The notes beneath the pieces were generated by a model that worked only from the letters and a program-made list of their open reading frames with translations, was not told the DNA's origin and made no database searches. DNA of 16,646 nucleotides from CAYTAP01 sp964435775 (GTDB taxonomy: Bacteria > Planctomycetota > Phycisphaerae > Tepidisphaerales > Tepidisphaeraceae): positions 1 through 16,646 of the forward strand of contig CAYTAP010000095.1 in the NCBI GenBank assembly GCA_964435775.1. The letters run 5' to 3'. Below are positions 6,307-13,575 of the stretch, in pieces (the stretch's first letter is position 1; the number at the start of each line of letters is the position of its first letter). A program made the position numbers and the translations under genes.

Positions 6307-8030
6307 CACGAAACCGCCTCCCGTTCGTCCTGACGGCGACGGCGCATGAACAAGCCGGCGCCGGCGAAAACTAGAAGCGATGCGAGCGAGGGCTCGGGCA
6401 CCGTCGCGAGGAAATCGTTCCACTCGCTTTGGACAAACGGTTCGGGCGTGAGGTTGAGCCCCAGGATGTTGGAACGGAAGCCGTAGTTGGCTTCGAGGAT
6501 TCGGAAATCGGGGAGCGTGACTTGATCGTCGCCGGTCAGATCGCCAAAGACGTATGTTTGATCGATCTGGTTGAAGTGATCGCGGAGAATGCGGAAGTCC
6601 GTGAAATCGACCAGCCCGTCGAGATTGACGTCCCCGTCGCCGATGTCGAAAAAGCCCTGGAGGATTTTGACATCCTTCCAATCGACGGCGGTGTTGCCGT
6701 TCATGTCGAACTTGAAGTTGCCCGAGTTGGTCTGTGCGACGCCGCGCAGGGTCAGCGCGGACTTGAACAAGTCAATGTCCGCGTCCGTCAATTCGCCATC
6801 TCGGTCAAAATCACCGGCGGCGTAGGCGTTGACCCCGGCGACGTAATTCTGCTTGGTCTGCTCGGCATAGAGCACCTGCGTGATCGGACCGGCCGTCGCG
6901 TCCGTGATCGTTCGCGTCTGCAGGCGAAGGATGTTGGCGTTGACGGTTCCGGTCTTGCCAAGTTCATCGCGAAACGCCGTTCGCTCGGCTCGCGTGGTCA
7001 ACTTCGACAACCTCCCCAGCGCATCCATGCGAAGCAGGGCATCGCTGTCACTGTCATAGAAATAGACGTTCTCCTGGGCGTCGGTGGCGACGGATCGCAC
7101 GCTGGCGTCGCCGACGGGGCGCTCAAGGAAATCGGCGAGTGTCTGGGCCGACAAGAAAACCGACTCCACCGGCGTAGAGCCGTTGTCGCTGAGGACATTC
7201 AAGCCCCCTTCGTTGTTGCCCGTCGATCCCTGATAAAGGATTCGGTCGCCACCGCCGGAGAGGGGAAGGACGCCGGGTTCGGTGTTGACACCCGACCGGT
7301 CGAGGACAAGCGAGGTCTGCCCGGTGATCGCATTGGTTCTATAGATGCCGCCATTGGTGCTGGAGGAATCAACAAAATAGAACGACTTGCCATCGCTGGA
7401 AAACGCCCCTTGTCGCCCGGCGTTGCTGCTCGTGTTTGCGGAGTTGCCATGCAGCGCGCCCATGTCCGACAGTGTGACGAGCGTTGTATAAACATCGCGC
7501 CCGTCGGCGTGTGCCGGTGCTTGAGCGAGAGGATCGACGGCCTGGAGGTTGTAGCGATAGACGCGCTTGGTGGCCGCCGGATCAATGGTGCGGCTGGTGG
7601 CCGGAACATACGTCGAGCCCGAATCGTTGATGATCGCAAAGCTGTACGCCGGGTAGGTGACGCCATCGACGACGATCTCCTTGGGATTCAGGACAATGCC
7701 GGACTGGATGGCGACCGAGACGCCGCGATCGGTGTCGCCGTCGGTGTAAAACAAACGTGTCTGGCTTTCCGACACCTGGATGGTGGACGTCTCCGTCCCA
7801 TCGACGTTCGTGATCCGTCGAACCGCGCCACCAGATCCGTAAGTGGCGGTGAAGATGGAATTGGTCGCCGGGTCGTAGCCGTAGCTGCCGAGGGAATTGG
7901 TATCCGAGGCGTTGGGCGTATCAACGATGACGCGAAGGTTGTCTACCTGCGCCATGGCTGTTGAAGCCGTCATTGCCGCCAAGGCCACCGTGGCCGCCGA
8001 GATCAGTCCGAGAGAGTTTGAACGAGCCAT
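6306..8030 (-). CDS. PEP-CTERM sorting-domain protein with dockerin-like calcium repeats
   Basis: This 574-residue exported protein has a signal peptide (MARSNSLGLISAATVALAAM...TAMA-Q, about 1-27). At the C-terminus it has a sorting signal: VPEPSLASLL (about 544-553), a hydrophobic segment and the basic cluster MRRRRQ. Such signals are handled by exosortase and are typical of proteins sent to the envelope or matrix. Residues about 404-512 hold four EF-hand-like loops of dockerin type I style: GDFDRDGELTDADIDLF, FDMNGNTAVDWKDVKIL, GDVNLDGLVDFTDFRIL and GDLTGDDQVTLPDFRIL. They probably bind calcium. The first 400 residues contain repeated short beta-type pieces (SDSDALLRMDALGRLSKL, SFYFVDSSSTNGGIYR), perhaps a beta-propeller, with no family I can name. 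Start: AGGAGG at 8039-8044, 8 bases before the ATG. The stop overlaps the candidate pseudopilin start. No exosortase gene is in the window. Confidence 0.93.
   Translation of the reverse strand: MARSNSLGLISAATVALAAMTASTAMAQVDNLRVIVDTPNASDTNSLGSYGYDPATNSIFTATYGSGGAVRRITNVDGTETSTIQVSESQTRLFYTDGDTDRGVSVAIQSGIVLNPKEIVVDGVTYPAYSFAIINDSGSTYVPATSRTIDPAATKRVYRYNLQAVDPLAQAPAHADGRDVYTTLVTLSDMGALHGNSANTSSNAGRQGAFSSDGKSFYFVDSSSTNGGIYRTNAITGQTSLVLDRSGVNTEPGVLPLSGGGDRILYQGSTGNNEGGLNVLSDNGSTPVESVFLSAQTLADFLERPVGDASVRSVATDAQENVYFYDSDSDALLRMDALGRLSKLTTRAERTAFRDELGKTGTVNANILRLQTRTITDATAGPITQVLYAEQTKQNYVAGVNAYAAGDFDRDGELTDADIDLFKSALTLRGVAQTNSGNFKFDMNGNTAVDWKDVKILQGFFDIGDGDVNLDGLVDFTDFRILRDHFNQIDQTYVFGDLTGDDQVTLPDFRILEANYGFRSNILGLNLTPEPFVQSEWNDFLATVPEPSLASLLVFAGAGLFMRRRRQDEREAVS
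6317..6322 (-). promoter_or_regulatory. Candidate ribosome binding site for the pseudopilin start at 6306
   Basis: GGGAGG on the minus strand, 10 bases before the ATG at 6306, lies inside the last codons of the PEP-CTERM gene. Together with the TGATG stop-start overlap it favours translational coupling and the longer leader over the ATG at 6234. Confidence 0.5.
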
Positions 8031-8038
8031 TAAAAAAT

Positions 8039-8044
8039 CCTCCT
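8039..8044 (-). promoter_or_regulatory. Consensus ribosome binding site of the PEP-CTERM gene
   Basis: AGGAGG on the minus strand with 8 bases of AT-rich spacing to the ATG at 8030; the strongest ribosome site in the window. I saw no convincing promoter in the 183-base gap upstream (8031-8213), though it is AT-rich and could hold one. Confidence 0.75.
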
Positions 8045-8213
8045 GTTGAGATTGCGTCTCATTTAACAGAAGCGATTTTCAATTGCAAGCCGACAAAATT
8101 GATGGGATTTCTGGATGGATAGGTTCTCTTTATACCAACGATCCCCCTCCACACGGCCTCATCGCTCCAAAGTCCAGCCGATGATACCATGTAACTATTT
8201 TTAAATAATCGTG

Positions 8214-9584
8214 TTACGACTTACGCTGCAAGTCCGCCATCTCCTCCTGGATCGGATCGATCCGCTCGTCGAGATAGCGAGTTATCCACACATCATCCAC
8301 CGCTCCAGACATCGCCTGTCGAAAATCATTTGCAAATGAAATCAGTTTTTGAACCGTCGAGCTCAGGCGCGTCATCATCTTTTCAGGCTGGGATGTGCCG
8401 GTCCGTCGGGGGTCTTTTTTAATCAGCGCCCGGCGTTCCCGAAAATCCTGCACTTGCAGCCATGCGTCGCGGCGGTATCTGGAAAATTGCTCCAAGATCG
8501 TCCGTCGGCGACGAAAATCGGCCAGTTCCCCGGCCGACTCCAGCGCGGCGTCAATCGCGCCGGGTTCCGTCGGGGCGACCCCATCATGGAAAATGAACCC
8601 GAGCAGCGCCAGGGCGTCAAGCGAGGTGTCGATCGGTTCGCACTGTTGGATGTTGGTGTTGTACCGACTCCAAGCCGTGGCGATCAGGCCGCGAAAATGA
8701 AACCGGGGTGCGATGGCCGCCCATCCCTCGGCGTTCTCCCGGCGCGAGGGAATGTTCGGCAGATCAATGTTCGACCCATCGGCGCCCTTATAGGCGCCGG
8801 CGCCCCACAGGGGGACTTTGGCGTCGAGGAACGGCTGAAGACGCGCCGCGCTGTGATGGTCGCCCGTGTTGTCCGGCCGGCCGCGATATCCCCAGGCGCA
8901 CAAGTCGGCGCGCCGCCCCATCTCGCCCAGCGCCGCGTGATCCCACTCCATCATCATGTCATGCCAGAGAATCGGTCGGATCGACCGCTCGGCCAGGTTG
9001 TCGAGCAGCGGGCGAACGTGTCGAAGATAAAGCTCCGCCTTGCCATGCTCGGCGATGAAGGCTTTGGTGTCGGGATGCGTGCCGAGCGTCCATGCCTCAT
9101 CGCCGCCCAGGTGAAAGTATTTGATGCCGGGCATCAACTGAAGCACGTCATCAACGAGTCGCTGAACAAGCTCCCGCGCGCCTTTGGCGAGCGGGTTGAG
9201 CCCATCGCACTGATCGGGGATTTCGCGCAAGTGAGCATAATCCATCGGGCGCAGGAACGTTTCCATATGCCCCAGGCATTGCACGAGTGGGATCAACTCG
9301 ATGTTGAGGCTTTTGGCTTTGGCGACGAATTGGCTGACCACTTCCGGCGAATAAGCGGTTTCGCAGCGAAAGCGCTCATCCACCGTCCAGGGGAACATGT
9401 CCTCCCATTCGACAAGCACGGCGTTGTAGCGCAACGCGGCGAAGAGATCGAGCAACGACAGCAGCCGTGCCGGCGTGGGAGGCAGTCCCTTGAGGTCAAG
9501 ATGCACGGCGCGGATGGGGACGATCGGTGAATGAGTCCATGTATGCGCGGATGGCTTGGCGTTTGTTGGAACACTGGGTGTCAT
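8214..9584 (-). CDS. Glycoside hydrolase family 20-type enzyme (beta-N-acetylhexosaminidase-like)
   Basis: This 456-residue protein has the GH20 barrel signature. FHLGGDEAW (about 157-165) contains the adjacent Asp162-Glu163 pair that in GH20 polarises the substrate acetamido group and acts as acid/base. Upstream barrel strands read RAVHLDLKGLPPTPARLLSL, YNAVLVEWEDMFPW and IELIPLVQCLGHMETFLR; later ones read PILWHDMMMEWD and RGLIATAWSRYNT. The family cleaves terminal N-acetylglucosamine or N-acetylgalactosamine. The usual N-terminal GH20b domain and any signal peptide are absent, so the enzyme is predicted to be cytoplasmic, which is unusual for a polymer-degrading hexosaminidase. The last 130 residues are charged helices of unknown role. 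The ATG at 9584 has AGGA 8 bases upstream and lies 16 bases after the membrane-protein stop, so it is part of that operon. The substrate is not determined. Confidence 0.88.
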   Translation of the reverse strand: MTPSVPTNAKPSAHTWTHSPIVPIRAVHLDLKGLPPTPARLLSLLDLFAALRYNAVLVEWEDMFPWTVDERFRCETAYSPEVVSQFVAKAKSLNIELIPLVQCLGHMETFLRPMDYAHLREIPDQCDGLNPLAKGARELVQRLVDDVLQLMPGIKYFHLGGDEAWTLGTHPDTKAFIAEHGKAELYLRHVRPLLDNLAERSIRPILWHDMMMEWDHAALGEMGRRADLCAWGYRGRPDNTGDHHSAARLQPFLDAKVPLWGAGAYKGADGSNIDLPNIPSRRENAEGWAAIAPRFHFRGLIATAWSRYNTNIQQCEPIDTSLDALALLGFIFHDGVAPTEPGAIDAALESAGELADFRRRRTILEQFSRYRRDAWLQVQDFRERRALIKKDPRRTGTSQPEKMMTRLSSTVQKLISFANDFRQAMSGAVDDVWITRYLDERIDPIQEEMADLQRKS

Positions 9585-9600
9585 TGGGTAAATCCTATCT

Positions 9601-11111
9601 TCAGTTGGAGGGTTCTTGTGATTGATCCGCGCCAGTCAACATTCGCAGGGAATGGGGCAATCTCGGACCTTGGCGCAGGCAGCGCATGAGTTCCGTATCG
9701 GTCCAATCCCACAAGCGGGCGTGATCAACGCCGGCGCTGACGGGCTTATTATACCATCCGGACGGAAAGCAGAATGCGCCGACGGCCTGCACGAAAATGG
9801 AGATACCGACGGCCATGATCAAGAGCGACCGCAACGCGCCGCTGGCGTTCACCCGATCCCAGACGATGACCAGGAGCAGGCAAAGACCAGGCAGCAGATC
9901 AACGAGGAAGCGGTAGCCATAGCCATACGCGCCAAACCAGATGCTCCATGTCGAGTACAGCAGCAGCAGGCCGAGGGTGGAGATCGAGATATAGACCATG
10001 AGCAGATCGCGCCGACGCCAGAGGGCGATTCCCATCGCGACGACGGAGAAGATAAGCACCGGCGACAGCACCAAGAGGCCNNNNNNNNNNCGCGGCTGGG
10101 GCTGGCGATCAGCCCCCAGAAGGCGACGGCGCTGGGATACGAAAAGGCAAAACCCGCGTCGGCCGCGTGTTCAAGGCGATTCATTTCGCTGGAATAGCCG
10201 CCGGTGAGGCTGCCAAAGTAATAGAACTGGTACGCCACCAGCAACGCGCCGATCAGGATGGGGAAGATGGCGAAGCGGATGACGGAAAGGGCGCGCGACC
10301 TGGCATCAATGTCCTGACGGCGTAACACATGCTGATGGAGAACATAAAGTGCGATGATGAAAGCGATGACCGCATTAGGCGGGCGGCAGGCGACGCTCAG
10401 CGCCAGCGACAGCCCAGCGAGAATCAAAAACGTGTCGTGTCGGCGCGTCATTTCACGGGCGCGGATCAGGCAATAAAACGCCGCGACAAGCAGCGGCTGG
10501 CTCCACGCCGTCTGCCACAATCCCTGGCTGCTCGATGACCAGGTGCAGGTGGCGAATGCGTAGATCACGGTAATCCACAGCGCGCCGCTGGCGCGAATCA
10601 AACGCACGAGCGCCAAATAGAGCAGCGCCACCGACGCCGCGGCGGCGACCGACGACGCGAGCTTCGAGAGCGCCGTGGCGATCGTCATCGACATCGGCAC
10701 GCCCATCGCCTTGAGCAGCCACACGGGCAGCGCGTAGATGGGGGCCGACAAAATCGCGGGCATCGCCGGATAGGTGGAGACGTAGTGGCCGCGACGGTAT
10801 TGAACGTAATAGGGGATTTCATCCGGCGAGGCGTGAAACCAATCGGGATAACGATGCAGCGACGGGAACTCGTCGAGGTCAAGGTTGAATTGCGTAACGA
10901 GACTGATGGGCATGTACCGGGTGGGGTAGGTGTCCATGCTCGTTTCCGAGCTGAAGTTGATGTTGTAAACGAAGAACGCCAGCAGCGCCAGGCGCAACGG
11001 GGTGCTGTGCCATAACCGCGACAACCAACCGGCTCCCGCAGCGCCGCCGGCCGGGCCAAGGAGCAGGTCATCGCCCGCGGACGTTGCTCGACTCGTTGAA
11101 ATGCGCGTCAC
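9601..11111 (-). CDS. Polytopic membrane protein, GT-C/family 39-like glycosyltransferase, interrupted by an assembly gap
   Basis: The protein has about ten hydrophobic segments. The first is followed by a polar loop, SMDTYPTRYMPISLV...NLDLDEFP, a pattern of acidic residues after helix 1 seen in GT-C-like enzymes that use lipid-linked sugars; the exact function is unknown. Other landmarks are GHYVSTYPAMPAILSAPIY and, spanning the gap, IASPSR / GLLVLSPVLIF. A 10-N run at 10081-10090 splits the frame: codons to its right and left are in different phases, so the true gap length is 2 modulo 3. A 1-base overlap of the two ends would give SPSRGLLVLSPV and a 499-residue protein. The GTG at 11111 overlaps the GT4 stop (GTGA) and has GGGAGG 5 bases upstream. 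The stop is followed after 16 bases by the GH20 gene. The gene is probably intact. Confidence 0.82.
10081..10090. other. Scaffold gap (10 Ns)
   Basis: A run of ten N separates two contig ends inside one membrane-protein gene. The round length suggests a placeholder rather than a measured gap. Confidence 0.97.
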
Positions 11112-12259
11112 GCCGACCTCCCGGGTAACTTGAATCCATCATCCCTCGGCGCGGCGACGCGATCGATCACCGCCATTGTGTCCGCGGCGCATCGCGCCAT
11201 GCTGAAGCGCTGCACGCGCTCAAGCCCCAGCGCCCGGTAATGAAGCCGGCGCGCTTCATCGGTCAGCAGCATCTCCATCCCGCGAACGAGATCCTCGACC
11301 GACGCGGTTGGCATCGCCAGCACCGCATCAGCGCCCCCCTCGGCCAGCGCCTTGTGCTCGACGGCGAGCACCGCCGCCCCGCTGGCCATTGCCTCGAACA
11401 TCGTCCAACTGATCCCCTCATAAGTGCTGGGAAGCACGAACACGTCGGCCCCGGCGTACAGCAGCGCGAGCTTCGATTGCTCCATATAGGGAAGATATCG
11501 GATAAAGTCGGCCGCGCCGCTGGAGGCGATCATGTCATCCATTGGCAGGTCGCTGGTGTTGGGTCCGATGACGAGCAGGTGATGAGGCAGGGTCAATCGC
11601 TTTCGCGCGACGCCGAAGGCTTCGATCAAATTGGGGACATTGCGCCGGCGCGACAGTTTGCCCACAAATATCAGATACGGGACGCGCCGCCCGAACACCG
11701 CCGCGACCTCGGCATCGACGGCGGCCGGATCCTTGGATTCAAAGAACAGGTCGGCGGCGGCCGGGTAAACCAGGTCGATCTTCCCCTCCGGCAGGTTCCA
11801 ATAGTCCATCAGATCGGACTTGGTGGAAAGCGAATTGGCGATCACCCGATCGGCGCGATGGACGCTGGCCTTGTTGAGGGGCGTCGAGCGGAGGCGCTGG
11901 ACCCATGAAAACGTTTTGGCGAGGTTGGCCTGGTAGATGCCGTGATTGGCGACGACCGTCGGCGCCGCGCGCCAGAGCGGCGCGTTGTATTCGCTGAACA
12001 ACACCGCCGCCCCGCGAACGGCGAGGGGAAGCGACCATTGCTCCCAAAGGAGATTGGAGCGCTTGGCGCCAAAAGTGCAAAACTCCACGGGCGTCGTCGT
12101 CCCCAACCCATCGACATGCAATTCCCCGTTGCTCATCAGGACGATGCGGTCAAAGGGAACCGACGTGCGGCTCCATTGCCGCGTGAGGTATTCGACGTGA
12201 TGCCCCACGGCCGTCCGCTTGCCGCTCATCCGCTGCGCGTTGAAAACGAGTGTTCGCAC
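11108..12259 (-). CDS. Family 4 glycosyltransferase
   Basis: This 383-residue protein has the two Rossmann domains of a GT-B fold. The C-terminal domain begins with YLIFVGKLSRRRNVPNLIEAF (about 195-215) and carries the GT4 signature LYAGADVFVLPSTYEGISWT followed by MFEAM. The Glu-x7-Glu pair (about 281 and 289) contacts the nucleotide-sugar donor. The N-terminal acceptor domain contains NHGIYQANLAKTF and RVIANSLSTKSDLMDYW, typical for this family. It should transfer a sugar from a nucleotide donor onto a lipid-linked or glycan acceptor at the cytoplasmic face. I chose the GTG at 12259 because AAGGA lies 10 bases before it and the protein then begins MRTLVFNAQRMSGKRTAVG, the usual start of these enzymes. 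A GTG at 12292 lacks a ribosome site. Its stop overlaps the membrane-protein start by 4 bases. Confidence 0.93.
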   Translation of the reverse strand: MRTLVFNAQRMSGKRTAVGHHVEYLTRQWSRTSVPFDRIVLMSNGELHVDGLGTTTPVEFCTFGAKRSNLLWEQWSLPLAVRGAAVLFSEYNAPLWRAAPTVVANHGIYQANLAKTFSWVQRLRSTPLNKASVHRADRVIANSLSTKSDLMDYWNLPEGKIDLVYPAAADLFFESKDPAAVDAEVAAVFGRRVPYLIFVGKLSRRRNVPNLIEAFGVARKRLTLPHHLLVIGPNTSDLPMDDMIASSGAADFIRYLPYMEQSKLALLYAGADVFVLPSTYEGISWTMFEAMASGAAVLAVEHKALAEGGADAVLAMPTASVEDLVRGMEMLLTDEARRLHYRALGLERVQRFSMARCAADTMAVIDRVAAPRDDGFKLPGRSA

Positions 12260-12269
12260 AAAAACCGCA

Positions 12270-12274
12270 TCCTT
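12270..12274 (-). promoter_or_regulatory. Ribosome binding site deciding the GT4 start
   Basis: AAGGA on the minus strand, 10 bases before the GTG at 12259. It supports that start over the in-frame GTG at 12292. Confidence 0.5.
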
Positions 12275-12319
12275 GCTGAAGACACTATTCACCGCGGGGA
12301 CGCGAGAAGGCTAATGCGC

Positions 12320-12468
12320 CACCAAGACACAAAGACACGAAGAGATTCACTTGACGGGAGCGCCGCATTGCTATTCGCACTATTTCCTGTTTTTATTTTG
12401 ATCGAGGAGGCCCTTGTTTCAAACAGCATCAATCACCAAGCGCCTCTTTATGACTTTGTGACTTCGTG
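12320..12468. repeat. MITE-like stretch with imperfect 25-base inverted ends
   Basis: The segment 12320-12344 (CACCAAGACACAAAGACACG...) and the reverse complement of 12444-12468 match at 20 of 25 positions. The roughly 100 bases between them have no open frame of note. The end sequence resembles the CAAAGACACGAAG-type repeats scattered through many bacterial genomes. The tail 12476-12495 (CGCGTTCTCCGCGTCTCGGC) resembles another common interspersed motif. The stretch accounts for most of the gap between the methyltransferase and GT4 genes. No transposase is present. Confidence 0.55.
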
Positions 12469-12501
12469 ACAAATTCGCGTTCTCCGCGTCTCGGCGATAC
12501 A

Positions 12502-13326
12502 TCATTTCTCCGCGCGCCTTCGTCCCAGCACCATTGCAAATGGCTTGTGCGCCTTGTCGTCATGGTAATCGGCGATTGTCTCAAAGCCCGCATCGGCCAG
12601 TTCCTGATGATATTGCCGCATCGACGCGTTGCGGAAGCCGCAGCCGCGGAGTTTCACATCCGACCCCCGATTGCCCGTGAAGGTTTTCTGCACGAGCGTC
12701 ACGCTTTTGAGAATCTCCGCTTCCTCATCCTCTATCGTCACATCCGACGCCGCCACCCGCTGGAAAAGGAAGAAAACGCCGGCGGGCTTCAGGATTCGCC
12801 GCACGGTCGACAGATAGCGCTTGCGGTGCTCCGTGCGGACGAGCATGTGAAGGCAGCCGGTATCGACGGCGATCCCGAACGACCCATCGGCAAAGTCCGA
12901 CAGTTCCATGACATTCCCAACGCGATAGTCGATGGCGAGCGATTGTTCCCCGGCCTGGCGCGAGGCGGCGGCGATGATCGTGGGGGAAATGTCGATACCG
13001 GTCACGCGATAGCCCATTCGGGCAAAGTGCGTCGCGTTGTACCCCTCGCCGCAGCCGAGGTCGATCAGATCGGCCGGAGAGGCGGGGACCAAACCGGCGG
13101 CGCGGACGCGCTCGAAGTCGCCATGGACAAGCGCCCGCGCGTCAGCCAGCACCCGCTCGCGCTCCTCGCTGCCCCCCGCGCTGGAGACCTCCCGGTAGAG
13201 GTCATCGTAAAGCTGGTAATACTCGCGCCCGCCGAGGGCGCGCTTCGCGTCATCGACCTGGCGCTGGGAGGGCCCGAGCCAGAAGTGCTTGACGCGTTGG
13301 ATTCGTTCCAGAAGTCGTAAAGGCAT
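12502..13326 (-). CDS. Class I SAM-dependent methyltransferase
   Basis: This 274-residue protein has a Rossmann-type methyltransferase core. Motif I is LIDLGCGEGYNA (87-98), which binds SAM. The acidic residue ending strand 2 is in VTGIDIS (108-114). A motif II/III-like stretch reads YRVGNVMEL, and motif IV is FGIAVDTGCLHML (150-162). Strand 5 is the segment ILKPAGVFFLFQR. The first 80 residues form a helical extension (ERIQRVKHFWLGPSQRQVDD) that could determine the substrate. General features recall the TehB/thiopurine-type small-molecule methyltransferases, but the substrate is unknown. The ATG at 13326 has only a weak purine run (GCGAG) upstream. About 240 bases of repeat-bearing DNA separate it from the GT4 gene, so cotranscription is uncertain. 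Confidence 0.9.
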   Translation of the reverse strand: MPLRLLERIQRVKHFWLGPSQRQVDDAKRALGGREYYQLYDDLYREVSSAGGSEERERVLADARALVHGDFERVRAAGLVPASPADLIDLGCGEGYNATHFARMGYRVTGIDISPTIIAAASRQAGEQSLAIDYRVGNVMELSDFADGSFGIAVDTGCLHMLVRTEHRKRYLSTVRRILKPAGVFFLFQRVAASDVTIEDEEAEILKSVTLVQKTFTGNRGSDVKLRGCGFRNASMRQYHQELADAGFETIADYHDDKAHKPFAMVLGRRRAEK

Positions 13327-13390
13327 GGATAGGGCTCGCTGGAAGTGGTGGGACTCAAGCTACATACACCAACGGTGATCGCTCCCGCTC

Positions 13391-13445
13391 TTACCCCCTC
13401 CTCCGTTGTACCCAACGGGGGAGGGTTGGGGAGGGGGTCTCTTCA
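13391..13445 (-). repeat. GC-rich palindromic repeat, left member of an inverted pair
   Basis: The 13-base arms at 13396-13408 and 13413-13425 have one mismatch and flank the loop TACC. The tail TTGGGGAGGGGG and then CTCTTCA follow, as in the copies inside the efflux operon. It lies between the 3' end of the NPCBM gene and the methyltransferase start. Confidence 0.87.
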
Positions 13446-13456
13446 CACTGAAAGAA

Positions 13457-13500
13457 CACCCCTCCCTGCCCTCCCCCGGCGTACCGGGGGAGGAAATGAG
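13457..13500 (+). repeat. GC-rich palindromic repeat, right member of an inverted pair
   Basis: The same element in reverse orientation: the C-rich tail CCCCTCCCTG comes first, then arms at 13470-13479 and 13484-13493 with loop CGTA. Its tail can pair with the tail of the copy at 13391-13445, so the whole 13396-13493 segment could fold into one compound hairpin. It may serve as the transcription terminator of the NPCBM gene; no T tract was seen. Confidence 0.85.
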
Positions 13501-13575
13501 AGTCGAACCGGCACAACTGATGATCCAAGATCATCACCTTTCATGCATTGCCCGCTGAACAAAATGCTCCGCGCT

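Noticed and set aside
6307..6681. N-terminal extension of the pseudopilin to 6681
   Set aside because: It overlaps the dockerin and sorting-signal region of the PEP-CTERM gene in another frame and is Arg/Pro/Ser-rich shadow sequence.
6429..7964. A 511-codon open frame on the plus strand
   Set aside because: It lies wholly antisense to the PEP-CTERM gene, which has a signal peptide, calcium loops, sorting signal and a consensus ribosome site. Long antisense frames are expected at this GC content.
8191..8217. AT-rich inverted repeat (GTAAC...GTTAC) at the end of the GH20 gene, as a terminator
   Set aside because: The stem is short and AT-rich, overlaps the stop codon and has no following T tract, so I do not call it.
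9849..10080. Apparent frameshift or pseudogene in the membrane protein
   Set aside because: The phase change coincides with the N run; both sides read as continuous membrane-protein sequence once the gap length is corrected.
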